Shown: piece after piece, positions 1 to 5,473 of the stretch
How the letters are laid out: each line of letters begins with the position of its first letter
Position numbering within the stretch: position 1 is the stretch's first letter
Source of the DNA: Lachnospiraceae bacterium
Lineage (GTDB): Bacteria > Bacillota > Clostridia > Lachnospirales > Lachnospiraceae
Length of the DNA: 6,642 nucleotides
Reading direction: 5' to 3'
Assembly (NCBI GenBank): GCA_009774585.1
Contig: VSOA01000213.1
Location: forward strand, 1 to 6,642
Notes under the pieces: generated by a model
What the model saw: only the letters and a program-made list of their open reading frames with translations
Databases searched by the model: none
Told to the model about the DNA's origin: nothing
Program-made: the position numbers and the translations under genes

Positions 1-702
1 CCATGGTACAAATGATTTAGATATCACATTAATATTTTGTTCTTTAGAAAACAACATATATACTATGGCTATAAGAAGACATCTTACGAATCTTATAATT
101 TTCGTTCCACAGTCCTGTGACTCAAATTTGATTTCAAAGAAGCGTCTGCATATAAAAAACAGCATTAAGGCAATTATTGTTGTATAATAATACAGATTTT
201 CATTTTGGCAAGCCCACGACGCTAATATCGTAAATGAAAATAGAAGAAACAATACAATAAATACCATTACATCACTAATATTCTTATATACTTTCTTTTT
301 TTTCGCCAAGTACTTTTGCATATGCAAAATACATATCAGCACACCAGAAACACCTAATATTAACATATAAATGTGTACTACCGCAAGCTGGGAAAGAATA
401 ACTACTATTCCAAGCACTGCTATCATGAAAATACACGGCACCAACAAGACATACGCATTAGCCAAGAACCTGATAGCATCTCGCAGCATGTTGCCCTTTC
501 TATCGCTTCTATAAGAATGAACAATTATATAGTCTGTTCCCTTTTTATCCTGCCAGCTTATGTGTTCGCAAAATTTTTTTATAATGAAATATGGCACTTT
601 TACCAAAGTAATAATGATGGTTGCCAAAATCGAAGTGCACACACCAACTAAATTATTACTCAACCATTCTCTTATTACAATTATTAAGTTACCAATTTCC
701 AT
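1..702 (-). CDS. Multi-pass membrane protein of unknown function, 3' end cut by window edge
   Basis: The minus frame is open for 234 codons from ATG at 702 down to base 1 with no stop, so the protein continues outside the window. I chose this start because a GGGGGA ribosome site lies about 7 nt upstream and an in-frame stop (TGA, 726-724) lies just beyond. The protein begins MEIGNLIIVIREWLSNN. Hydrophobic segments, read by eye, are near residues 18-40, 84-102, 104-122, 138-155, 163-178 and 200-215. A charged stretch at about 45-80 (containing SWQDKKGTDY and RSDRKGN) and a KKKK cluster near 128 are probably cytoplasmic. I recognise no family motif. It could be a membrane component of an uncharacterised system whose other genes lie to the left. 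The coding call rests on the long open frame, the good ribosome site and the coherent hydrophobic pattern. No convincing promoter was found upstream, only a TATAAA at 749-744 without a good -35. Confidence 0.72.
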   Translation of the reverse strand, partial: MEIGNLIIVIREWLSNNLVGVCTSILATIIITLVKVPYFIIKKFCEHISWQDKKGTDYIIVHSYRSDRKGNMLRDAIRFLANAYVLLVPCIFMIAVLGIVVILSQLAVVHIYMLILGVSGVLICILHMQKYLAKKKKVYKNISDVMVFIVLFLLFSFTILASWACQNENLYYYTTIIALMLFFICRRFFEIKFESQDCGTKIIRFVRCLLIAIVYMLFSKEQNINVISKSFVPW

Positions 703-770
703 CTCATTTCCCCCATATTGTTTTCAGCATCTTTTGCATTGCTTTTATAGTTTATTTCTACTCACTTACA

Positions 771-954
771 TTAAAATGAATATATCTTTACATATAAATC
801 GATACCGTTATCCAAACCCGGATTTTTACACAAATTTGCCCCCACGGAATAGTCTTATGAACCTCTTTAAATTCGTCCGTCAAATTAGCTACGTTATTAA
901 CTTATCACAGTACTCTATCATGTGAATAAGGATTCTGTAACCTCTATTGTTCAT
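771..954 (-). pseudogene. Decayed HepT-like (DUF86) toxin remnant
   Basis: Three pieces in different minus frames resemble successive parts of a HepT/DUF86 protein, the HEPN-type RNase partner of MntA nucleotidyltransferase antitoxins. From ATG 954 one reads MNNRGYRILIHMIEYCDKL, like the usual N-terminus with its EYCD helix. From 892 in another frame one reads VANLTDEFKEVHKTIPWGQI, like the middle of the family (NLTDEFK...HPEIPW.QI). From 812 in a third frame one reads DNGIDLYVKIYSF, which may be the region after the catalytic RNxxxH motif. About 35-40 residues between the first two pieces are missing, and no intact RNxxxH motif can be read. The frames end in stops, so no functional toxin can be made. 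The family match is from memory of consensus patterns and not from a search. This remnant explains about half of the otherwise empty 703-1070 interval. Confidence 0.5.
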
Positions 955-960
955 ATAATA

Positions 961-1074
961 CTATCCACTTCTAATCACTTTAAAGAAATCATCTCGAAAA
1001 CATTTCACGGAACTCAAATCGGCTTTTTCCCATAGTAAGCCCGCGGATTTCCTCAAATGTTTACTATCATTCAC
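961..1074 (-). other. Short open frame, possible gene remnant between GNAT and HepT fragments
   Basis: A 37-codon minus frame opens at GTG 1074, overlapping the GNAT stop codon, and ends at TAG 963-961. It contains GLLWEKADLSSVKCFRDDFF and ends KVIRSG. The frame is the same as that of the HepT-like ATG at 954, and reading through the TAG would join them. MntA nucleotidyltransferases usually lie directly before HepT and end in a similar acidic, then basic, short tail, so this could be the last piece of such an antitoxin. The resemblance is weak and I do not assign it. There is no good ribosome site. Nothing else was seen in 955-1070. Confidence 0.2.
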
Positions 1075-1412
1075 AAAAACAGCTTCAACACAATTTCTTC
1101 GTCATTCATCTCACCGTTTTCCCGGAACCCGAACTGATGATACAGTGCTAACGCCGTGCTGTTTTCCTCTTTCGTAGACAACGTAATCTGGTCGGCGCCG
1201 TTCTCTCTGAAATACCTGATGATTTCGCTAAGCGCTGCCTTGCCGTATCCTCTTCCCTGCCAAGATTCATCAATCATAAACCGCCAGAGCCAGTACTTAT
1301 CATCCTCGTCCTCATTGTTTTCATCAAATGCGAACATCGTAAATCCGACCATCCTTCCATCGGCATATATTACAAACGGTCTGGCAACCTCAGCGTTCTC
1401 TCCACATTTTAC
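1071..1412 (-). pseudogene. GNAT N-acetyltransferase, N-terminally truncated
   Basis: The minus frame encodes the C-terminal two thirds of a GNAT acetyltransferase, which transfers an acetyl group from acetyl-CoA to an amine, in this subgroup often a polyamine-like one. Visible are the beta strand RPFVIYADGRMVGFTMFAFD, the acetyl-CoA pyrophosphate-binding signature WQGRGYGKAAL, and the conserved end NSTALALYHQFGF. Similarity begins near 1397 (GENAEVARPF), and a TAA at 1415-1413 closes the frame just upstream. The usual 45-55 N-terminal residues are therefore missing. The only in-frame ATG, at 1352, falls inside the fold and has no properly spaced ribosome site. Intact relatives are about 145-160 residues; this frame gives 93 from that ATG. 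I treat it as a deletion-made pseudogene. The 100 bases further up (1413-1514) hold no recognisable start or missing N-terminal part. Confidence 0.75.
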
Positions 1413-1514
1413 TTATCTACCAGTATATCTTGTCCGTCCTGCACTTTCAAGAATTTGAAACTCTGCTGATATATATTTCACAAATCGTAAATTCTTAATT
1501 TATTAAATTTCTGT

Positions 1515-1567
1515 TTGACAAGTAATAGGTAATATATTACCTTATATATGTAATACATTACCTATTG
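1515..1567 (+). promoter_or_regulatory. MarR promoter with two palindromic operator-like sites
   Basis: A consensus -35 TTGACA lies at 1515-1520. The -10 is less clear: TACCTT at 1538-1543 has 17-bp spacing, while better A/T hexamers lie a little further on. Two palindromes follow. Site 1 at 1527-1542 is a perfect 16-bp palindrome, AGGTAATATATTACCT, between -35 and -10. Site 2 at 1550-1561, GTAAT-AC-ATTAC, lies just downstream of the likely -10. Their centres are 21 bp apart, two helical turns. The whole array is enclosed by a 10-bp inverted repeat, AATAGGTAAT (1524-1533) and ATTACCTATT (1557-1566). Position and symmetry fit MarR dimers binding here and repressing their own gene; this is inferred. 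Confidence 0.7.
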
Positions 1568-1586
1568 TACAGAAAAGGTGAGCACA

Positions 1587-2057
1587 ATGAATATAAGAAA
1601 CGTTATGCAATACGAAAATATAGATTTTAGCGGTATTGAAACGTCTCATTTCCTGCTGGGATTATTGAGCGCATTTGACAACCGTTTTCAGGCTATGGCA
1701 GATAGAAACATGAAGGAAATCAGTTGGAAACAGTTTTTTGCCATCATCTGCATTAACTTATGTAAGAAGCCCCCTGCCATTAAAGAACTTGCCGAAATTA
1801 TGGGAAGTTCTCATCAGAACGTCAAGCAAATCTTACTTAAATTGGAGAACAAAGGATTTGTGACAATTACCGTCGACCCAAGCGACAGACGCAGACAGAA
1901 GGTTGAACTGACTAAGTATTGCACGGAGTTTTGCAATAAAAACGCTGATATGAGTGACGCAATCCTTGGAAAAATGTTTCAGGGTATCTCAGACGAACAG
2001 CTTAAAATAACGATTCAGACCATCATTCAGATAGAAGATAACCTAAAAACATTATAA
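1587..2057 (+). CDS. MarR-family winged-helix transcriptional regulator
   Basis: This 156-residue protein has the MarR layout: N-terminal dimerisation helices (about 1-60), a winged helix-turn-helix (about 62-108) with IKELAEIMGSSHQNVKQILL as the DNA-reading helices, the wing signature DPSDRRRQKVELT, and C-terminal dimerisation helices (about 112-156). I chose ATG 1587 over the GTG at 1578 because AGGTGAG sits 5 nt before the ATG, while the GTG would lie inside that ribosome site. Four cysteines form two CxxxC pairs (55/59 and 112/116). Some MarR proteins sense oxidants through cysteines, so redox sensing is possible but unproven. Two palindromes in the promoter suggest autorepression. The gene immediately downstream, a flavodoxin, starts 9 nt after the stop behind a strong ribosome site and would have been the operon partner, but it is broken. 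MarR identity is confident; the ligand is unknown. Confidence 0.92.
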   Translation: MNIRNVMQYENIDFSGIETSHFLLGLLSAFDNRFQAMADRNMKEISWKQFFAIICINLCKKPPAIKELAEIMGSSHQNVKQILLKLENKGFVTITVDPSDRRRQKVELTKYCTEFCNKNADMSDAILGKMFQGISDEQLKITIQTIIQIEDNLKTL

Positions 2058-2066
2058 GGAGCAGAC

Positions 2067-2327
2067 ATTTCCCAGATAAAAAAGCTGCATTTTAAGGATG
2101 AACTAGGCGGTGTGCCGCTGGTATATTGCCGCGGTGCATGGGATGAGGACGCAATGACATTTAGAGATAGAACCCTATGCCGGATGCTGCAAAAAGCCGT
2201 TGCAAAAAAAGACCCCTCAACATATGAGCCGTGGGAAAAAGCCCTCATGTGCGCCGTTGGACAAAAATGTGACTGGACAAACAAAAAATATCTGGAACCG
2301 GTTCTGGCTTACTTACGACAAAATTAA
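2067..2327 (+). pseudogene. Flavodoxin-family protein, C-terminal half only
   Basis: The frame from ATT 2067 to TAA 2327 encodes 86 residues that match the second half of a flavodoxin-domain protein of the kind often found after MarR genes (FMN-binding electron carriers). The recognisable part is VPLVYCRGAWDEDAM, then RDRTLCRMLQKAVAKKDP, EPWEKALM and CDWTNKKYLEPVLAYL. The roughly 90 N-terminal residues with the phosphate-binding loop for FMN are absent, so the flavin could not be bound normally. A perfect AGGAG (2057-2061) lies 5 nt before 2067, exactly where the original ATG should be, but the codon there is ATT and continues in frame into the C-terminal half. The simplest reading is an internal deletion that joined the first two bases of the old start codon to mid-gene sequence. 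A short protein could still arise from ATT or from GTG 2112, but no function can be claimed. Confidence 0.7.
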
Positions 2328-2373
2328 TACGTGAACATGTCTGAGCAACATGCGCAGTGCGAAACTTTCTGCT

Positions 2374-3186
2374 TTAATAGTAATTCGGCATCGGGTCGTC
2401 CGGATATTTTCCCCTCATATTAAGCACATAAGGCCACTTGCCGTCGTCTTCGATAATAAATCCGTATATCACGCCCATATGACGATGCCAGTGCCTGAAC
2501 TGCCCCAGTATCAGCCGAAATCTGCTCATATCACAGTTTTCCGGTTTTTCAGACAGTTCGCGATCAGAAAGGAGGGATACATAATTTTGTATCTTATTCC
2601 GGATTTGACCAAAATAGCGCTCCATTTGTTCACGGCTTAAGCACTCATCCTTCGGTATCACATTCAAATCCGCCAAGGTATCCATATGAAAAGGCGGGTT
2701 CTGATAGGTTTCGTCGTATGGGTTTATGTACCATCTGTCCATGGAGTATAATGTATGATACAGAAACTTCCACATAGGAATCCCGTCATAACGCTTGATC
2801 CACAATTCGTCAGGGATGCATTTCATAAGATTTTCCGTCTCCCACAATGCCCTTTCGGTTAGAAACCTGATATCATCGCATAACACGTTACCACTTTCCT
2901 GCATTCTCTTTGCGGTCTGTTTTGTTTCTGTCGGAGATAACGCGCTTTTCTTCTCCTTATGCGCTGTGATAATTGTATAACTATACGCGTTTACCGTAAT
3001 CACACATTTTTCAACATTCACATACCAGTTTTTCCCGTTTCTTGTAATAACGGCGGCTTCAGAACTGATTTTGTTTTTGCACCACTCAATCACGTCATCC
3101 GTTTCCAGAGACAGGTTCCTTTTAATTCGTTCTATCCCTAATTCTGTTGTATGTAATTGCTCCAAATTGTTCAGCAGTTCATTCAT
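2374..3186 (-). CDS. DUF3781-DinB two-domain fusion protein
   Basis: This 270-residue protein has two parts. Residues 1-80 match DUF3781, a small domain of unknown function: LHTTELGIERIKRNL, a VIEWCKNKI helix, then strands GKNWYVNVEKCVITVNAYSY and TIITAHK. A linker at about 81-98 (ETKQTAKRMQESGN) leads to a DinB-like four-helix bundle, about 99-245. DinB-superfamily proteins bind a metal through three histidines and include thiol-dependent transferases. Candidates here are H144 (FLYHTLYSMDRW) and H232 with H236 in HWHRHMGV, an HxxxH spacing in the expected last helix. Cytoplasmic. The start at ATG 3186 has AGAAGGAAG about 9 nt upstream. It lies 157 bp after the CPBP gene with no visible terminator between them, so it may be read from the TetR promoter. 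Its start overlaps the end of a 24-codon DinB-type fragment. Domain calls are from recognised patterns; substrate and role are unknown. Confidence 0.85.
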   Translation of the reverse strand: MNELLNNLEQLHTTELGIERIKRNLSLETDDVIEWCKNKISSEAAVITRNGKNWYVNVEKCVITVNAYSYTIITAHKEKKSALSPTETKQTAKRMQESGNVLCDDIRFLTERALWETENLMKCIPDELWIKRYDGIPMWKFLYHTLYSMDRWYINPYDETYQNPPFHMDTLADLNVIPKDECLSREQMERYFGQIRNKIQNYVSLLSDRELSEKPENCDMSRFRLILGQFRHWHRHMGVIYGFIIEDDGKWPYVLNMRGKYPDDPMPNYY

Positions 3187-3253
3187 GAAACGTTACTTCC
3201 TTCTTGATTTTTTCTTGTACTGTCTTGTTAAGCGCTGACCATTCTTTATTCAT
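3179..3253 (-). pseudogene. 24-codon N-terminal fragment of a DinB-type gene, overlapping the next start
   Basis: From ATG 3253 the minus frame reads MNKEWSALNKTVQEKIKKEV and ends TFHE before TGA at 3181-3179. This resembles the first residues of DinB-like proteins that begin MNKEWSELNK...IKKE.TF. The similar frame is open further upstream (KYSEIHRTHYEMRQRGKSEQ) back to the CPBP stop codon, with no interrupting stop. The TGA overlaps the DUF3781-DinB start (ATG 3186) by 8 nt in another frame. It is probably the leftover 5' end of an older DinB gene cut off where the DUF3781 gene was joined. If translated, for which only a weak GTGAG site is visible, it could couple ribosomes to the next start as a leader peptide. 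Confidence 0.45.
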
Positions 3254-3343
3254 TTTCTGCTCACTTTTCCCCCTCTGTCTCATCTCATAATGTGTCCGAT
3301 GTATTTCACTGTACTTCTCCGCTCCGCCTGCCTTGCGAAAAAC

Positions 3344-4069
3344 TTATTCCTGCTGCTGTATCAACATCATATAAGCTTCAGGATAGAAAGAAGTTACTGC
3401 AATCTGTATTGTGGTTGCAATGTTCAAAATCCAATGTCCCGTCATAATATAAGAAACCGAACTCCCTTTGGCATATCGGAAGCATATCCATATCGTTAGC
3501 GGAAGAAAAGACAAGAAACGATAGATCATAAATTGCACATCCAATATAGTGGGAATAAAACTATGCTGCAAAGCATAGAAAAATGCAGGGAGCAAAACTG
3601 CCGCCCATTTAGGAGTGAAACTGTTCACCCCATATCCCAAATATATTCCGTCCTCTGCAAGCGTTGTTGTCAGCGGCAAGATAAAAATATTTAAGACCGC
3701 TAGATAAGGCGGAATCGGCGCTATCATCATCGGTGCAAGATAGGGAAACTCGCCATAGCAAATCCATCCTGCGAAATACATCCCTCCTATACCGACAAAC
3801 AGCATGAGGATCATAACAAGAAATCTTTTGAAAATACTCTTCTGCCCCTTGTCGTAACGTATCATTTCCCGGTATGTCGTGTTGTTATGTTTGCAAATCG
3901 TCCATAAAACAACGATTGTAATAATGTTGATTAACGATGCAAGCATTGTCCACCAATGCGTAATATCTATTAGTCTCCTCCGGGTAAAGATACTGCATAA
4001 AGAAAACGCCGCAAGAAACATCAGGCAACGCATCGGTAAAAGGAACCATATCTTCTGATTACATTTCAT
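3344..4069 (-). CDS. CPBP (CAAX protease/bacteriocin-processing) family membrane protein
   Basis: A 241-residue, very hydrophobic protein with about seven or eight membrane segments. It shows the CPBP (ABI) glutamic-protease arrangement in order: motif 1 near 139-144 (LAEDGIYLGYG), motif 2 ending in H169 (FFYALQHSF) and motif 3 H212xxxN216 (GHWILNI). Family members act in the membrane on prenylated proteins or peptides and some are linked to bacteriocin self-immunity. In motif 1 the usual EExxxR reads E139-D140 with Leu where Arg is normal, so catalysis is uncertain. I chose ATG 4069 because GGGGAGG lies about 9 nt upstream; the same frame is open to 4255 but without membrane character there. 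The first 11 bp overlap the end of the TetR gene, so the two are almost certainly translated together and controlled by that repressor. Confidence 0.82.
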   Translation of the reverse strand: MKCNQKIWFLLPMRCLMFLAAFSLCSIFTRRRLIDITHWWTMLASLINIITIVVLWTICKHNNTTYREMIRYDKGQKSIFKRFLVMILMLFVGIGGMYFAGWICYGEFPYLAPMMIAPIPPYLAVLNIFILPLTTTLAEDGIYLGYGVNSFTPKWAAVLLPAFFYALQHSFIPTILDVQFMIYRFLSFLPLTIWICFRYAKGSSVSYIMTGHWILNIATTIQIAVTSFYPEAYMMLIQQQE

Positions 4070-4676
4070 CTGCCGCTTCCTCCCCACGCTTCGTTCCGTG
4101 CAAGAGCATTCCGACCGTATCGGAAATGAATAAATCCCGTTCGACTTTGGAATATAAATCATATCCCAAAATATCTTTTGCAATATCTTTTGCGAGAAAA
4201 GCCGTCTGCATGGCGGATACAAGAATAAAGGTAAGTAATTTCCCGGACTCTTCATACTGCCCGCTTCTCATTGCATAAGCAAACCCTTTTTGCGTATAAA
4301 CAGAATTGCTGTCCGCCAAATAATTTTGCATATCGCTTAAAATTGATATATTGGAAATCGCCTGATTGTCAAAAAGAAAATCAAAAGTCTGCCTTGCCCA
4401 AGATATTAAGCGGGTTTCATCAGTCAGTCCGTCATCTTCGCCAAAATCGGCAATCTCCGGTGCAAATCCCATCAACATCTTATTTATGCTTCTTTGTACG
4501 CATTCTGCTATCAACTTTTCTTTGCTTCCAAAAAAGTAATTGACGGATCCTAATCCGATGCCAGCCCTTTCTGCAATTAAACGCGAAGTGATTTTAGCCG
4601 TATCGCCGTTATGCTCTCTCAGCAATTCCGTAGTGATTTCGATAATATGTTCCTTACTCTTTTCGTTATCACTCAT
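4059..4676 (-). CDS. TetR-family transcriptional repressor
   Basis: This 205-residue protein has the TetR plan: an N-terminal helix-turn-helix (about 26-52, ITSRLIAERAGIGLGSVNYF followed by FGSKEKLI) and a larger helical ligand-binding and dimerisation domain (about 60-195). The start is ATG 4676 (MSDNEKSKEH), with GAGG 7 nt upstream. The frame is open a further 17 codons, to an ATG at 4727, but that part overlaps the promoter and operators. Two identical-type palindromes sit in and just after its promoter, which argues for strong autorepression. The stop codon lies inside the first codons of the CPBP membrane protein gene, so the repressor most likely controls that gene and perhaps the DUF3781-DinB gene beyond. 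The inducer is unknown; the C-terminal domain is too divergent to name a ligand. Confidence 0.93.
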   Translation of the reverse strand: MSDNEKSKEHIIEITTELLREHNGDTAKITSRLIAERAGIGLGSVNYFFGSKEKLIAECVQRSINKMLMGFAPEIADFGEDDGLTDETRLISWARQTFDFLFDNQAISNISILSDMQNYLADSNSVYTQKGFAYAMRSGQYEESGKLLTFILVSAMQTAFLAKDIAKDILGYDLYSKVERDLFISDTVGMLLHGTKRGEEAADEM

Positions 4677-4687
4677 ATCCTTTCCTC

Positions 4688-4742
4688 TCTGAACAGTGTT
4701 CACATATATTATCATTGTAGTGAACACTGTTCAGAAAGTCAA
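4688..4742 (-). promoter_or_regulatory. TetR promoter with paired palindromic operators
   Basis: On the minus strand TTGACT (4742-4737) and TACAAT (4719-4714) are 17 bp apart, a near-consensus sigma-A promoter. Two operator palindromes of form TGAACA-N-TGTTCA lie at 4721-4733 and 4690-4702. The first fills the spacer between -35 and -10; the second covers the start of the transcript, and the ribosome site follows directly. Their centres are 31 bp apart, about three helical turns. They are themselves inverted copies of each other: 16-bp arms at 4688-4703 and 4720-4735 match without mismatch. This is what an autorepressed TetR gene would show; binding by this TetR is inferred. The promoter begins only 8 nt after the stop codon of the upstream membrane protein. 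Confidence 0.85.
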
Positions 4743-4749
4743 TAGCATT

Positions 4750-5184
4750 TCACATCTTTTTACTGTAGTACCAAACCAAAATGAAATAGACAAAGACGCT
4801 CACCGCAATCAGGCACATGAAAGTAATCATCACAGCCGCATTCGCATAGCCCATGAAACAAAGCAGAAAAAGCGCGCTGCACAAAAGAACCGTCTGGATA
4901 ACGAATGCCGGATTTCCCGCCATTCCCGAAATCATCTTTGCCCTTTCGTCATTTTCTTCAATCATAGCATTTTTATCTCCTGCCATACAATATGTGGCAA
5001 CGGCGATTATCACAAATATAGCCCCGACAACCAGAAATCCGATATATGCAATATCCGCCCTCGGCATCTGTGGCATATCGCCCCGCATAATGAACATCAC
5101 CCCGGCCCCGGCAAAAAAGAGCGCCCCAAATATCGCCCAAATAACAGAAACTGCTTTATACTTACTTTCCATGGATACTTTCAT
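4750..5184 (-). CDS. Four-helix membrane protein paired with XRE regulator (DUF2178-like)
   Basis: A 144-residue protein with four predicted membrane segments at about 12-33, 45-66, 94-112 and 116-139. Between the second and third is a cytoplasmic loop with EENDERAKMISGMAG (76-90). The NDER...I motif followed by a helix pair is typical of small membrane proteins of the DUF2178 kind that lie behind short XRE regulators in Firmicutes. Their function is not established. The start at ATG 5184 has AGGAGG 8 nt upstream and overlaps the XRE stop codon in an ATGA arrangement, so the two are translationally coupled and probably regulated together by the XRE protein. No terminator is visible after the stop; the TetR promoter begins 8 nt later, so some read-through into TetR is possible. 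Family assignment is tentative. Confidence 0.85.
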   Translation of the reverse strand: MKVSMESKYKAVSVIWAIFGALFFAGAGVMFIMRGDMPQMPRADIAYIGFLVVGAIFVIIAVATYCMAGDKNAMIEENDERAKMISGMAGNPAFVIQTVLLCSALFLLCFMGYANAAVMITFMCLIAVSVFVYFILVWYYSKKM

Positions 5185-5384
5185 TCATTTTCCTCCTGAT
5201 AGATAAATATTTCCTCAATTGACAGATTAAAATATTGCGCCAGCTTAAATGCCAGCGTAAGCGACGGATTATATCTTCCGTTTTCCAGCGAGCCGATGGT
5301 CTGCCTTGAAACTGCCATTGCTGCCGCCAATTCTTCCTGCTTGATCCCCTTTTCCCTGCGCAGTTCTTCTAAACGGTTTTTCAC
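5181..5384 (-). CDS. Short XRE-family (Cro/C1-type) regulator
   Basis: This 67-residue protein is almost entirely a Cro/C1 helix-turn-helix: RLEELRREKGIKQEELAAAM (4-23), the recognition helix SRQTIGSLENGRYNPSL, and the helix LAFKLAQYFNLSIEEIFI. It matches the short regulators typically found in front of small membrane proteins in Firmicutes, and lacks any sensory domain. The start is GTG 5384, supported by AGGAGG 5 nt upstream; there is no better in-frame ATG. Its last codons overlap the membrane-protein start by 4 nt. Its promoter carries an extended -10 and is flanked by an 11-bp inverted repeat, which suggests that it represses or tunes its own operon. How its activity is changed is unknown; the membrane partner is the obvious candidate. 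Confidence 0.92.
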   Translation of the reverse strand: MKNRLEELRREKGIKQEELAAAMAVSRQTIGSLENGRYNPSLTLAFKLAQYFNLSIEEIFIYQEENE

Positions 5385-5402
5385 GTTGTCCTCCTTTCAC
5401 GT

Positions 5403-5461
5403 AAAGTTTCCTTTCCATGAGTGAAATATAGCATATCTGAGATGAATGTTAAGGAAACTTT
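5403..5461 (-). promoter_or_regulatory. Promoter of the XRE operon, bracketed by an inverted repeat
   Basis: The minus strand has TTAACA (5452-5447), a 16-bp spacer and TATATT (5430-5425) preceded by TGC, an extended -10. An exact 11-bp inverted repeat flanks it: AAAGTTTCCTT at 5403-5413 and AAGGAAACTTT at 5451-5461 (plus strand). One arm touches the -35 and the other covers the early transcript. The outer copy lies within a palindrome, GGAAA-C-TTTCC at 5453-5463. The two centres are about 50 bp apart. The likely binder is the XRE protein encoded downstream. Confidence 0.7.
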
Positions 5462-5473
5462 CCATATATGTGC

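Noticed and set aside
373..925. Two overlapping plus-strand open frames of 92 and 121 codons
   Set aside because: They lie opposite the membrane protein gene and the HepT remnant, have no ribosome site, and their composition is that of antisense frames rather than a real protein.
1409..1480. Minus-strand peptide reading FKFLKVQDGQDILVDK before a stop
   Set aside because: It looks like a possible C-terminus of a lost gene, but it is only about 22 codons long after an upstream stop and I recognise no family.
2328..2373. Possible terminator hairpin between the convergent flavodoxin remnant and DUF3781-DinB gene
   Set aside because: Only a 5-bp CATGT/ACATG stem and a 4-bp GCAG/CTGC pairing are present, with no T tract on either strand.
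2350..3141. Plus-strand open frames opposite the DUF3781-DinB gene
   Set aside because: They are shadows of a gene with clear domain matches on the other strand and have no supporting signals.
4070..4255. N-terminal extension of the CPBP frame
   Set aside because: The extra 62 codons overlap the TetR coding sequence, are not hydrophobic, and the start at 4069 has a much better ribosome site.
4696..5206. Plus-strand open frames of 167 and 117 codons
   Set aside because: They run antisense to the four-helix membrane protein and the TetR operators, and are rich in His/Asn/Pro as expected for the complement of hydrophobic codons.
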